In this document: in pieces, positions 30,063 through 43,637 of the stretch
How positions within the stretch are numbered: position 1 is the first letter of the stretch
Layout of the letters: every line of letters starts with the position of its first letter
DNA from: Sycon ciliatum
Taxonomy: Eukaryota; Porifera; Calcarea; Leucosolenida; Sycettidae
Assembly (NCBI RefSeq): GCF_964019385.1
Contig: NC_088645.1
Coordinates: 30,649,517-30,713,516 of the forward strand
Length of the DNA stretch: 64,000 bases
Reading direction: 5' to 3'
Notes under the pieces: model-generated
Seen by the model: the letters and a program-made list of their open reading frames with translations, nothing else
What the model was told of the DNA's origin: nothing
The model's database searches: none
Position numbers and translations under genes: made by a program

Positions 30063-33000
30063 TGTCACAACCGCTGTTTGCAACGCAGACATTTTTTCGC
30101 AGCCTTCGTCGCAGCCATTTTCGCAGCCGTCGTCGCAGCCATTTTTTTCGCAGCCGTGGTCGCAGCCATTTTCGCAGCCGTGGTCGCGGCCATTTTCGCC
30201 AGCTGTGGTCGCAGCCATTTTCGCAGCCGTTGTCACGAACATTTTTTCGCAGCCGTGGTCGCAGTCGTTTTCGCAACCTTGGTTGCAGCCCTTTTTTCGC
30301 AACCGTGTCGAAGCCGTGGTCGCGGCCATTGTTTCGCAGCCGTCGTCGCAGCAATTTCGTCGCAGGCTTGGTCGCAGCCATTTTCGGAGCCGTGGTCGCA
30401 GCCGTTTTTTCGCACCCGTGGTCGCAGTCATTTTCGCAGCCTTGGTCGCAGCTATTTTCGCAGCCGTGGTAGCAGCTATTTTGTGGTAGCAGCTATTTTT
30501 GCAGCCGTGGTCGCAGCACTTTTCGCAGCCATGGTCGCAGCCATTTTTCGCAGCCGTGGTCGCAGCCATTTTCGCGGCCGTAGTTGCAGCCATTTTCGCA
30601 GCCGTGGTCGCAGCCATTTTCGCAGCCGTGGTCGCAGCCATTTTCGCAGCCGTGGTTGCAGCTATTTTCTCAGCCAAGGTCCCAGCCATTTTCGCAGCCG
30701 TGGTCCCAGCCCTTTTCGCAGCCGTTGTCGCAGCCATTATCAATACGCAACTGGTGCCTGCGTCGCAGTCATTTTCACAGCCGTTGTCTGTGTCGCAACC
30801 GCAGCCGTGGTCGCAGCCATTGTTTTGCAGCCGTCGTCGCAGCCATTTTGCCGCAGCAATGGTTGCAGCCATTTTCCCAGCCGTTGTCGCATTCATTTTC
30901 GCAGCCGTGGTCGCAGCTATTTTCGCGGCAGTGGTAGCAGCCATTTTTGCAGCCGTGGTCGCAGCCATTTTCGCAGCCCTGGTCGCAGCTGTGGTCGCAG
31001 CCATTTTCGCGGCCGTAGTCACAGCCATTTTCTCATCCGTGGTCGCAGCCGTTATCGCAGCCGTGGTTGCAGCCATTTTCGCAGCCGTTTTCGCAGCCAT
31101 TTTCGCAGCCGTGGTCGCACCCATTTTTTAGCAGCCATTTTCACAGCCATTTTTGCAGCCGTGTCGCAGCCATTTTTGCAGCCGTGGTCCCAGCCCTTTT
31201 TTCGCAGCCGTCGACGCAGCCATTTTCGCAGCCGTGGTTGCAGCCAATTTTATTAGAAGCTGTGGTCGCAGCCATTTTTCGCAGCCGTGGTCGCAGCCAT
31301 TTTTTTCGCAGCCGTGGTCGCAGCCATTTTTTCGCAGCCGTGGTCGCAGCCAATTTTATTAGAAGCTGTGGTCGCAGCCATTTTTCGCAGCCGTGGTCGC
31401 AGCCATTTTTTTCGCAGCCGTGGTCGCAGCCATTTTTCGCAGCCGTGGGCGCAGCCATTTTTTTCGCAGCCGTGGTCGCAGCTATTTTCGCAGCCATTGT
31501 TTTGCAGCCGTCGTCGCAGCCATTTTGTCGCAGCCATGGTCGCAGCCATTTTCGCAGCCGTGGTAGCAGCATTTTTGCAGCCGTGATCGCAGCCATTTTT
31601 GCAGCGGTGGTCGCAGGCAGTTTTCGCAGCCGTGGTCGCAACAAATTTTGCGGCCGTAGTTGCAGCCATTTTCGCAACCGTGGTCGCAGCAATTTTCGCA
31701 ACCGTGGTCGCAGCCGTGGTCGCAGCCATTTTCGCAGCCGAGGTTGCAGCTATTTTCGCAGCCGTCGTCGTAGCCATTTACGCAGCCGTGGTCGCGGCCA
31801 TTTTCGCAGCCGTTGTCGCAGCCATTATCGATACGCAACTGCTGCCTGCGTCGCAGTCATTTTCGGAGCCGTTATTTGTGCTCAGTCGTTGTCTGTGTCG
31901 AAACCGCAGCCGTGGTCGCAGCCATTGTTTCGCAGCCGTCGTCGCAGCCATTTTGTCGCAGCCGTGGTCGCAGCCATTTTCCCAGCCGTGGTCGCAGTCA
32001 TTTTCACAGCTGTGGTTGCAGCTATTTTCGCACCAGTGGTAGCAGCCATTTTTGCAGCCTAGGTCGCAGCCATTTTCCCAGCCTAGGTCGCAGCCATTTT
32101 CGCGGCCGTAGTCGCAGCCATTTTCGCAGCCGTGGTCGCAGCCATTTTCGCAACCGTGGTCGCAGCCATTATCGATACGCAACTACTCCCTGCGTCACAG
32201 TCATTTTCACAGCCGTTATTTGTGCTCAGTCGTTGTCTGTGTCGCAACCGCAGCGGTGGTCGCAGCCGTCGTCGCAGCCATTTTGTCGCAGCAGTGGTCG
32301 CAGCCATTTTCGCAGCCGTGGTCGCAGCCGTGGTCGCACCCATTTCTTTGGAGCCATTTTCGCAGCCGTGTCTCAGCCATTTTCGCAGCCGTGGTCCCAG
32401 CCATTTTTTCGCAGCGGTCGACGCAGCCATTTTCGTAGTCTTGGTCGCAGCCATGTTACGCAGCCGTGGTTGCAGCCATTTTCGCAGCCGTGGTTGCAGC
32501 CAATTTTTTAGAAGCCGTGGTCGCAGCCATTTTTCGTAGCCGTGGTCGCAGCCATTTTTTTCGCAGCCGTGGTCGCAGCCATTTTCGCAGCCGTGGTCGC
32601 AGCCATTATCGCAGCCGTGGTCGCAGCCATTTTCGCAGCCGTTTTCGCAAACATTTTTTTCGCAGCCGTGGTCGCAGTCATTTTCGCAGCCGTGATCGCA
32701 GCCCATTTTTCGCAGCTTTAGTCGCAGCCATTTTTGCAGCCATGGTCGCAGCTATTTTCGCAGCCGTGGTCGCAGCCATTGTTTCGCAGCTGTGGTCGCA
32801 GCCATTTTGTCGCAGCCGTGGTCGCATCCATTTTCGCAGCCGTGGTCGCAGCCATTGTTTCGCAGCCGTCGTCGCAGCCATTTTTGCAGCCGTGGTCCCA
32901 CCCATTTTTTCGCAGCCATTTTCGCAGCCGTGTCGCAGCCGTGGTCCCAGCAATTTTTCCGCAGCCGTCGACGCAGCCATTTTCGTAGTCGTGGTCGCAG

Positions 33001-35295
33001 CCATAATACGCAGCCGTGGTTGCAGCCATTTTCGCAGCCGTGGTTGCAGCCATTTTTTAGAAGCCGTGATTGCAGCCATTTTTTCCCAGCCGTGGTCGCA
33101 GCCATTTTCGCAGCCATTTTCGTAGTCGTGGTCGCAGCCATATTACGCAGCCGTGGTTGCAGCCATTTTCGCAGCCGTGGTTGCAGCCATTTTTTAGAAG
33201 CCATGGTCGCAGCCATTTTTTCGCAGCCGTGGTCGCAGCCATTTTCGCAGCCGTCGTCGCAGCCATTATCGCAACCGTGGTCACAGCCATTTTCGCAGCC
33301 ATTTTCGCAAACATTTTTTCGCAGCCGTGGTCGCAGTCATTTTCGCAGCCGTGATCGCAGCCCATTTTTCGCACCCATTTTTTCGCAGCCATTTTCGCAG
33401 CCGTGGGCGTAGCTATTTTTTCCGTGGTCGCAGCCATTGTTTCGCAGCCGTCGTCGCAGCCATTTTGTCGCAGCCGTGGTTGCAGCCATTTTCGCAGCCG
33501 TGGTCGCAGCCATTTTTTCGCAGCCATTTTTTCGCAGCCGTGGGCGCAGTCATTTTCGCAGCCGTGGTCGCAGCTATATTCGCAGCCGTGGTAGCAGCCA
33601 TTTGTGCAGCCGTGGTCGCAGCCATTTTCGCAGCGGTGGCCGCAGCCATTTTTCCCAGCCGTGGTCGCAGCCATTTTCGCGGCTGTAGTTGCAGCCATTT
33701 TCGCAGCCGTGGTCGCAACCATTTTCCAAGCCGTGGTCGCAGCCATTTTCGCAGCCGTGGTTGCAGCTATTTTCGCAGCCGTGGTCCCAGCCCTTTTCGC
33801 TGCCGTTGTCGCAGCCATTATCGATACGCAACTGGTGCCTGCGTCGCAGTCATTTTCACAGCCGTTATTTGTGCTCAGTCGTTGTCTGTGTCGCAACCGC
33901 AGCTGTGTTTGCAGCCATTGTTTCGCAGCCGTCGTCGCAGCCATTTTGTCGCAGCCATGGTCGCAGCCATTTTCCCAGCCGTGGTTGCATTCATTTTCGC
34001 AGCCGTGGTCGGAGCTATTTTCGCTGCAGTGGTAGCAGCCATTTTTGCAGCCGTGGTCGCAGCCATTTTCGCAGCCGTGGTTGAGCCGTGGTCGCAGCCA
34101 TTTTCGCGGCAGTAGTCGCAGCCATTTTCGCATCCGTGGTCGCAGCCATTATCGCAGCCGTGGTTGCAGCGTATTTCGCAGCCGTTTTCGCAGCCATTTT
34201 CGCAGCCGTGGTCGCACCTATTTTTTCGCAGCCATTGTCGCAGCCATTTTCGCAGCCGTGTCGCAGCCATTTTTGCAGCCGTGGTCCCAGCCATTTTTTC
34301 GCAGCCGTCGACGCAGCCATTTTCGCAGCCGTGGTTGCAGCCATTTTTTAGAAGCCGTCGTCGTAGCCAATTTCCGCAGCCGTGGTCGCAGCCATTTTCG
34401 CAGCCGTGGTCGCAGCCATTTTTGCAGCCGTTGTCGCAAACATTTTTTCGCAGCCGTGGTCGCAGTCATTTTCGCAGCCGTGATCGCAGCCCATATTTCG
34501 CAGCTGTGGTCGCTGCCATTTTCGCAGCCGTGGTCGTAGCTATTTTCGCAGCCATTGTTTCGCAGCAGTCGTCGCAGCCATTTTGTCGCAGCCCTGGTCG
34601 CAGCCATTTTCGCAGCCGCGGTAGCAGCCATTTTCGCAGCCGTTTTCGCAAACATTTTCGCAGCGGTGGTCGCAGCCAGTTTTCGCAGCCGTGGTCGCAA
34701 CAAATTTTGCGGCCGTAGTTGCAGCCATTTTCGCAACCGTGGTCGCAGCCATTTTCGCAGCCGTGGTCGCAGCCATTTTCACAGCCGTGGTTGCAGCTAG
34801 TTTCGCCGCCGTGGTCGCAGCCAGTTCCGCAGCCGTGGTCGCAGCCATTTTCGCAGCCGTTGTCGCAGCCATTATCGATACGCAACTGCTGCCTGCATCG
34901 CAGTCATTTTCGGAGCCGTTATTTGTGCTCAGTCGTTGTCCGAGTCGCAACCGCAGCCGTGGTCGCAGCCATTGTTTCGCAGCCGTCGTCGCAGCCATTT
35001 TGTCGCAGCCGTGGTCGCAGCCATTTTCGCAGCCGGGGTCGCAGTCATTTTCACAGCCGTTGTCCCAGCTATTTTCGCACCAGTGGTAGCAGCCACTTTT
35101 GCAGCCGTGGCCGCAGCCATTTTCCCAGTCGTGGTCGCAGCCATTTTTCGCAGCCGTGGTCGTAGCCATCTTCGCGGCCGTAGTCGCAGCCATATTCGCA
35201 TCCGTGGTCGGAGCCATTATCGCAGCCGAGGTCGCAGCCATTTTCGCAGCCGTTGTCGCAGCCGTTTTCGCAGCCGTCGTCGCAGCCATTTTGTC

Positions 35296-35985
35296 ACAAT
35301 CTGTGCTGCCTCCGTTGTCGCAACCAATTTCTGTGTAGCAGTTATCGTCCCAGTCTGTGCCGCATCCGTTGTCGCAACCGTTTTCTGTGTCGCAGTAATC
35401 GTCGCAGTCTGTGCCGCCTCCGTTGTCCCAACCGTTTTCTGTGTCGCAGTCGTCGTCGCAGTCTGTGCCGCCTCCGTTGTCACAACCAGTTTCTGTGTAG
35501 CAGTTATCGTCGCAGTCTGTGCCGCCTCCGTTGTCGCAACCGTTTTCTGTGTCGCAGTCATCGTCGCAGTCTGTGCCGCCTCCGTTGTCCCAACCGTTTT
35601 CTGTGTCGCAGTCGTCGTCGCAGTCTGTGCCGCCTCCGTTGTCACAACCGTTTTCTGTGTCGCAGTCATCGTCGCAGTCTGTGCGCCTCCGTTGTCACAA
35701 CCGTTTTCTGTGTCGCAGTCATCGTCGCAGTCTGTGCCGCCTCCGTTGTCACAACCGTTTTCTGTGTCGCAGTCGTCGTCGCAGTCTGTGCGCCTCCGTT
35801 GTCATAACCGTTTTCTGTGTCGCAGTCATCGTCGCAGTCTGTGCCCCCTCCGTTGGCACAACCGTTTTCTGTGTCGCAGTCGTCTTGGCAGTCTGTGCCG
35901 CCTCCGTTCTCGCAACCATTTGCTGTGTCGCAGTCTGTGCCGCCTCCGTCGTCACATTTGCTGCCTACATGTATGTCACAACCGC
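35296..35985. repeat. 54-bp unit block 2 inside the giant array
   Basis: The same 54-bp unit and the same closing junction (CTGCCTACATGTATGTCACA) as block 1. Two units lack one base (TGTGCGCCTCC), which shifts frame. Confidence 0.9.
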
Positions 35986-38900
35986 TGTCGTCGCAGCCAT
36001 TTTTTTCGCAGCCGTGCTCGCGGCCATTTTCGCCAGCTGTGGTCGCTGCCCTTTTCGCAGGTGTTGTCGCGAACATTTTTCGCAGCCGCGGTCGCAGTCA
36101 TTTTCGCATCCTTGGTCGCAGCCCTTTTTTCGCAGCCGTGTCGAAGCCTTGGTCTCAGCCATTGTTTCGCAGCCGGCGTCGCAGCCATTTTGTCGCAGCC
36201 TTGGTCGCAGCCATTTTCGGAGCCGTGGTAGCGGCCATTTTTTTTCGCTGCCGTGGTCGCAGTCATTTTCGCAGCCTTGGTCGCAGCTATTTTCGCAGCC
36301 GTGGTAGCAGCCATTTTTGCAGCCGTGGTCGCAGCACTTTTCGCAGCCGTGGTCGCAGCCATTTTTCGCAGCCGTGGTAGAAGCCATTTTCGCGGCCGTA
36401 GTCGCATCCATTTTCGCAGCCGTGGTCGCAGCCATTTTCGCAGCCGTGGTCGCAGCCATTATCGATACGCAACTACCGCCTGCGTCGCATTCATTTTCAC
36501 AGCCGTTATTTGTGCTCAGTCGTTGTCTGTGTCGCAACCGCTGCCGTGGTCGCAGCCATTGTTTCGCAGCCAGCGTCGCAGCCATTTTGTCGCAGCCGTG
36601 GTCGCAGGCATTTCGCAGCCGTGGTCGCAGCCATTGTTTCGCAGCCATCGTCGCAGCCATTTTCGCAGCCGTGGTCGCACCCATTTTTTCGCAGCCATGT
36701 TCGCAGCCATTTTCGCAGAGGTGTCGCAGCCATTTTCGCAGCCGTGGTCCCAGCCATTTTTTCGCAGCCGTCGACGCAGCCATTTTCGCAGTCGTGGTCG
36801 CAGCCGTATTACGCAGCCGTGGTTTCAGCCATTTTCGCAGCCTTGGTTGCAGCCATTTTTTAGAAGCCGTGGTCGAAGCCATTTTTCGCAGCCGTGGTCG
36901 CAGCAATTTTGTCGCAGCCGTGGTTGCAGCCATTTTGCAGCGGTGGTCGCAGCCATTTTCGCAGCCGTGGTCGCACCCATTTTTCGCAGCCGTGGTCGCA
37001 GCTATTTTCGCGGCCGTAGTCGCAGCTATTTTCGCAGCCGTGGTCGCAGCCATTTTCGCAACCGTGGTCGCAGCCATTATCGATACGCAACTACTCCCTG
37101 CGTCGCAGTCATTTTCAAAGCCGTTATTTGTGCTCAGTCGTTGTCTGTGTCGCAATCGCAGCCGTGGTCGCAGCCATGGTTTCGCAGCCGTCGTCGCAGC
37201 CATTTTGTCGCAGCCGTGGTCGCAGCCATTTTGGCATCCGTGGTCGCAGCCATTGTTTCGTAGCCGCCGTCGCAGCCATTTTCGCAGCCGTGGTCGCACC
37301 CATTTTTTCGCAGCCATGGTCGCAGCCATTTTCGTAGCCGTGTCGCAGCCATTTTCGCAGCCGTGGTCCCAGCCATTTTTTCGCAGCCGTCGACGTAGCC
37401 ATTTTCGTAGGCGTGGTCGCAGCCATATTACGCAGCCGTGGTTGCAGCCATTTTCGCAGCCGTGGTTGCAGCCATTTTTTAGAAGCCGTGGTAGCAGCCA
37501 TTTTTCGTAGCCGTGGTCGCAGCAATTTTTTTCGCAGCCGTGGTCGCAGCCATTATCGCAGCCGTGGTCGCAGCCATTTTCGCAGACGTTGTCGCAAACA
37601 TTTTTTCGCAGCCGCGGTCGCAGTCATTTTCGCATCCTTGGTCGGAGCCCTTTTTTCGCAGCCGTGTCGAAGCCGTGGTCTCAGCCATTGTTTCGCAGCC
37701 GTCGTCGCAGCCATTTTGTCGCAGCCTTGGTCGCAGCCATTTTCGGAGCCGTGGTAGCAGCCATTTTTTTCCCACCCGTGGTCGCAGTCATTTTCGCAGC
37801 CTTGGTCGCAGCTATTTTCGCAGCCGTGGTAGCAGCCATTTTTGCAGCCGTGGTCGCAGCACTTTTCGCAGCCATGGTCGCAGCCATTTTTCGCAGCCGT
37901 GGTCGAAGCCATTTTCGCGGCCGTAGTCGCAGCCATTTTCGCAGCCGTGGTCGCAGCCATTTTCGCAGCCGTGGTCGCAGCCATTATCGATACGCAACTA
38001 CTGCCTGCGTCGCATTCATTTTCACAGCCATTATTTGTGCTCAGTCGTTGTCTGTGTCAAAACCGCTGCCGTGGTCGCAGCCATTGTTTCGCAGCCAGCG
38101 TCGCGGCCATTTTGTCGCAGCCGTGGTCGCAGCCGTGGTCGCAGCCATTGTTTCGCAGCCGTGGTCGCAGCCATTTTCGCAGCCGTGGTCGCACCCATTT
38201 TTTCGCAGCCATGGTCGCAGCCATTTTCGCAGCCGTGTCGCAGCCATTTTCGCAGCCGTGGTCCCAGCCATATTTTCCCAGCCGTCGACGCAGCCATTTT
38301 CGCAGTCGTGGTCGCAGCCGTATTACGCAGTCGTGGTTGCAGCCATTTTCGCAGCCTTGGTTGCAGCCATTTTTAGAAGCCGTGGTTGCAGCCATTTTTC
38401 GCAGCCGTGGTCGCAGCAATTTTGTCGCAGCCGTGGTTGCAGCCTTTTTGCAGCCGTGGTCGCAGACATTTTCGCAGCCGTGGTCGCAGCCATTTTTCGC
38501 AGCCGTGGTCGCAGCTATTTTCGCGGCCGTAGTCGCAGCTATTTTCGCAGCCGTGGTCGCAGCCATTTTCGCAACCGTGGTCGCAGCCATTATCGATACG
38601 CAACTACTCCCTGCGTCGCAGTCATTTTCAAAGCCGTTATTTGTGCTCAGTCGTTGTCTGTGTCGCAACCGCAGCCGTGGTCGCAGCCATTGTTTCGCAG
38701 CCGTCGTCGCAGCCATTTTGTCGCAGCCGTGGTCGCAGCCATTTTGGCAGCCGTGGTCGCAGCCATTGTTTCGCAGCCGCCTTCGCAGCCATTTTCGCAG
38801 CCGTGGTCGCACCCATTTTTTCGCAGCCATGGTCGCAGCCATTTTCGTAGCCGTGTCGCAGCCATTTTCGCAGTCGTGGTCCCAGCCATTTTTTCGCAGC

Positions 38901-39738
38901 CGTCTACGTAGCCATTTTCGTAGGCGTGGTCGCAGCCATATTACGCAGCCGTGGTTGCAGCCATTTTTGCAGCCGTGGTTGCAGCCATTTTTTAGAAGCC
39001 GTGGTCGCAGCCATTTTTCGTAGCCGTGGTCGCAGCCGTGGTCGCAGCCTTTTCGCAGCCGTGGTCGCAGCCATTATCGCAGCCGTGGTCGCAGCCATTT
39101 TCGCAGACGTTGTCGCAAACATTTTTTCGCAGCCGTGGTCGCAGTCATTTTCGCAGCCGTGATCGCAGCCAATCTTTCGCAGCTGTAGTCGCAGCCATTT
39201 TTGCAGCCATGGTCGTAGCTATTTTCGCAGCCGTTGTCGCAGCCATTGTTTCGCAGCCGTCGTCGCAGTCATTTTGTCGCAGCCGTGGTCGCAGCCATTT
39301 TCGCAGCTGTGGTCGCAGCCATTGTTTCGCAGCCGTCGTCGCAGCTATTTTCGCAGCCGTGGTCGCACCCATTTTTTCGCAGCCATTTTCGCAGCCGTGT
39401 CGCAGCCATTTTTGCAGCCGTGGTCCCAGCCATTTTTTCGCAGCCGTCGACGCAGCCATTTTCGCAGCCGTGGTTGCAGCCATTTTTTAGAACCCGTGCG
39501 CAGCCGTGGTCCCAGCCATTGTTTCGCAGCCGTCGGCGCAGCCATTTTGTCGCAGCCGTGTTCGCAGCAATTTTTGCAGCCGTGGCCGCAGCCATTTTTT
39601 CGCAGCCGTGGGCGCAGTCATTTTCGCAGCCGTGGTCGCAACTATTTTTGCAGCCGTGGTAGCAGCCATTTTTGTAGCCGTGGTCGCAGCCATTTTCGCA
39701 GCCGTGGTCGCAGCCATTTTTCGCAGCCGTGGTAGCAG

Positions 39739-40620
39739 GTATTTTCGCGGCCGTAGTTGCAGCCATTTTCGCAGCCGTGGTCGCAGCCATTTTCGCAGCC
39801 GTGGTCGCAGTCATTTTCGCAGCCGTGGTTGCAGCTATTTTCGCAGCAAAGGCAGCAGCCATTTTTGCAGCCGTGGTCCCAGCCCTTTTCGCAGCCGTTG
39901 TCGCAGCCATTATCGATACGCAACTGGTGCCTGCGTCGCAGTCATTTTCACAGCCGTTATTTGTGCTCAGTCGTTGTCTTTGTCGCAACCGCAGCCGTGG
40001 TCGCAGCCATTGTTTCGCCGCCGTCGTCGCAGCCATTTTGTCGCAGCCATGGTCGCAGCCATTTTCCCAGCCGTGGTCGCAGTGATTTTCGCAGCCGTGG
40101 TCGCAGCTATTTTCGCGGCAGTGGTGGCAGCCATTTTTGCAGCCGTGGTCGCAGCCATTTTTCGCAGCCGTGGTAGCAGGTATTTTCGCGGCCGTAGTTG
40201 CAGCCATTTTCGCAGCCGTGGTCGCAGCCATTTTCGCAGCCGTGGTCGCAGTCATTTTCGCAGCCGTGGTTGCAGCTATTTTCGCAGCAAAGGCAGCAGC
40301 CATTTTTGCAGCCGTGGTCCCAGCCCTTTTCGCAGCCGTTGTCGCAGCCATTATCGATACGCAACTGGTGCCTGCGTCGCAGTCATTTTCACAGCCGTTA
40401 TTTGTGCTCAGTCGTTGTCTTTGTCGCAACCGCAGCCGTGGTCGCAGCCATTGTTTCGCCGCCGTCGTCGCAGCCATTTTGTCGCAGCCATGGTCGCAGC
40501 CATTTTCCCAGCCGTGGTCGCAGTGATTTTCGCAGCCGTGGTCGCAGCTATTTTCGCGGCAGTGGTGGCAGCCATTTTTGCAGCCGTGGTCGCAGCCATT
40601 TTCGCAGCCGTGGTCAAAGC
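39739..40620. repeat. Direct duplication, 441-bp period, within the giant array
   Basis: Sequence from about 39739 recurs from 40180 with no difference that I can see over the 441 bp (including GGTATTTTCGCGGCCGTAGT and the AAAGGCAGCAGCC variant). This is a very recent tandem duplication. A diverged relative follows 1094 bp after the second copy. Confidence 0.9.
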
Positions 40621-42228
40621 CTTGGTCGCAGCCATTTTCGCGGCCGTAGTTGCAGCCATTTTCGCATCCGTGGTCGCAGCCATTATCGCAGCCGTGGTCG
40701 CAGCCATTATCGCAGCCGTGGTCGCAGCCATTTTCGCAGCCGTGGTCGCAGCCATTTTCGCAGCCGTGGTCGCAAACATTTTTTCGCAGCCATTTTCGCA
40801 GCCGTGTCGCAGCCATTTTTGCAGCCGTGGTCCCAGCCATTTTTTCGCAGTCGTCGACGCAGCCATTTTCGCAGCCGTGGTTGCAGCCATTTTTTAGAAC
40901 CCGTGGTCGCAGCCATTTTTCGCAGCCGTGGTCGCAGCCATTTTTTTCGCAGCCGTGGTCGCAGCCATTTTCGCAGCCGTGGTCGCAGCCATTTTCGCAG
41001 CCGTTGTCGCAAACATTTTTTCGCAGCCGTGGTCGCAGTCATTTTTGCAGCCGTGATCGCAGCCCATTGTTCGCAGCTGTGGTCGCAGCCATTTTCGCAG
41101 CCGTGGTCGTAGCTATTTTCGCAGCCATTGTTTCGCAGCCGTCTTCGCAGCCGTCTTCGCAGCCATTTTGTCGCAGCCCTGGTCGCAGCCATTTTTGCAG
41201 CCGTGGTAGCAGCCATTTTTGCAGCCATCTTTGCAGCCGTGATTGCAGGCAGTTTTAGCAGCCGTGGTCGCAACAATTTTTGCGACAGTAGTTGCAGCCA
41301 TTTTCGCAGCCGCGGTCGCAGCCATTTTCGCAGCCGTGGTCGCAGCCATTTTCGCAGCCGTGGTTGCAGCTATTTTCGCACCAAAGGCAGCAGCCATTTT
41401 TGCAGCCGTGGTCCCAGCCCTTTTCGCAGCGGTTGTCGCAGCCATTATCGATACGCAACTGGTGCCTGCGTCGCGGTCATTTTCACAGCCGTTATTTGTG
41501 CTCAGTCGTTGTCTCTGTCGCAACCGCAGCCGTGGTCGCAGCCATTGTTTCGCCGCCGTCGTCGCAGCCATTTTGTCGCAGCCATGGTCGCAGCCATTTT
41601 CCCAGCCGTGGTCGCAGTCATTTTCGCAGCCGTGGTCGCAGCTATTTTCGCGGCAGTGGTGGCAGCCATTTTTGCAGCCGTGGTCGCAGCCGTTTTCGCA
41701 GCCGTGGTCGCAGCCTTGGTCGCAGCCATTTTCGCGGCCGTAGTTGCAGCCATTTTCGCATCCGTGGTCGCAGCCATTATCGCAACCGTGGTCGCAGCCA
41801 TTATCGCAGCCGTGGTCGCAGCCATTTTCGCAGCCGTCGTCGCAGCCATTTTCGCAGCCGTGGTCGCACCCATTTTTTCGCAGCCATTTTCGCAGCTGTG
41901 TCGCAGCCATTTTTGCAGCCGTGGTCCCAGCCATTTTTTCGCAGTCGTCGACGCAGCCATTTTCGCAGCCGTGGTTGCAGCCATTTTTTAGAACCCGTGG
42001 TCGCAGCCATTTTTCGCAGCCGTGGTCGCAGCCATTTTTTTCGCAGCCGTGGTCGCAGCCATTTTCGCAGCCGTGGTCGCAGCCATTATCGCGGCCGTGG
42101 TCGCAGCCATTTTCGCAGCCGTTGTCGCAAACATTTTTTCGCAGCCGTGGTCGCAGTCATTTTTGCAGCCCTTATCGCAGCCCATTGTTCGCAGCTGTGG
42201 TCGCAGCCATTTTCGCAGCCGTGGTCGT

Positions 42229-43500
42229 AGCTATTTTCGCAGCCATTGTTTCGCAGCCGTCTTCGCAGCCATTTTGTCGCAGCCCTGGTCGCAGCCATTT
42301 TCGCAGCCGTGGTAGCAGCCATTTTTGCAGCCATCTTTGCAGCCGTGATCGCAGGCAGTTTTAGCAGCCGTGGTCGCAACAATTTTTGCGGCCGTAGTTG
42401 CAGCCATTTTCGCAGCCGTGGTCGCAGCCATTTTCGCAGCCGTGGTCGCAGCCATTTTCGCAGCCGTGGTTGCAGCTATTTTCGCAGCCGTGGTCGCAGC
42501 CATTTTCGCAGCCGTGGTCGCAGCCATTTTCGCAGCCGTGGGTCACAGCCATTTTCGCAGCCGTTGTCGCAGCCATTATCGATACGCAACTGCTGCCTGC
42601 GTCGCAGTCATTTTCACAGCCGTTATTTGTGCTCAGTCGTTGTCTGTGTCGCAACCGCAGCCGTGGTCGCAGCCATTGTTTCGCAGCCGTGGTCGCAGCC
42701 ATTTTGTCGCAGCCGTGGTCGCAGCCATTTTCGCAGCCGTGGCCGCAGTCATTTTCACAGCCGTGGTCGCAGCTATTTTCGCACCAGTGGTAGCAGCCAT
42801 TTTTGCAGCCGTGGTCGCAGCCATTTTCCCAGTCGTGGTCGCAGCCATTTTCGCAGCCGTGGTCGTAGCTATTTTCGCAGCCATTGTTTCGCAGCCGTCT
42901 TCGCAGCCATTTTGTCGCAGCCCTGGTCGCAGCCATTTTCGCAGCCGTGGTAGCAGCCATTTTTGCAGCCATCTTTGCAGCCGTGATCGCAGGCAGTTTT
43001 AGCAGCCGTGGTCGCAACAATTTTTGCGGCCGTAGTTGCAGCCATTTTCGCAGCCGTGGTCGCAGCCATTTTCGCAGCCGTGGTCGCAGCCATTTTCGCA
43101 GCCGTGGTTGCAGCTATTTTCGCAGCCGTGGTCGCAGCCATTTTCGCAGCCGTGGTCGCAGCCATTTTCGCAGCCGTGGGTCACAGGCATTTTCGCAGCC
43201 GTCGTCGCAGCCATTATCGATACGCAACTGCTGCCTGCGTCGCAGTCATTTTCACAGCCGTTATTTGTGCTCAGTCGTTGTCTGTGTCGCAACCGCAGCC
43301 GTGGTCGCAGCCATTGTTTCGCAGCCGTGGTCGCAGCCATTTTGTCGCAGCCGTGATCGCAGCCATTTTCGCAGCCGTGGCCGCAGTCATTTTCACAGCC
43401 GTGGTCGCAGCTATTTTCGCACCAGTGGTAGCAGCCATTTTTGCAGCCGTGGTCGCAGCCATTTTCCCAGTCGTGGTCGAAGCCATTTTTCGCAGCCGTG
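42229..43500. repeat. Direct duplication, 638-bp period, within the giant array
   Basis: The segment starting AGCTATTTTCGCAGCCATTG at 42229 recurs at 42867 and runs in parallel for about 640 bp with only a few changes (for example GGTCACAGCC versus GGTCACAGGC). Confidence 0.9.
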
Positions 43501-43637
43501 GTCGCAGCCATTTTCGCGGCCGTAGTCGCAGCCATTTTTGCATCCGTGGTCGCAGCCATTATCGCAGCCGTGGTCGCAGCCATTTTCCAAGCCGTCGTCG
43601 CAGCCATTTTCGCAGCCGTCGTCTCAGCCATTTTGTC

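Noticed and set aside
28804-30489. 561-codon plus-strand frame at the left part of the giant array, and similar long frames on both strands to 46.4 kb
   Set aside because: The repeat units are multiples of three and stop-free, so all frames are open at once; there is no domain, no stable frame preference and no splice context.
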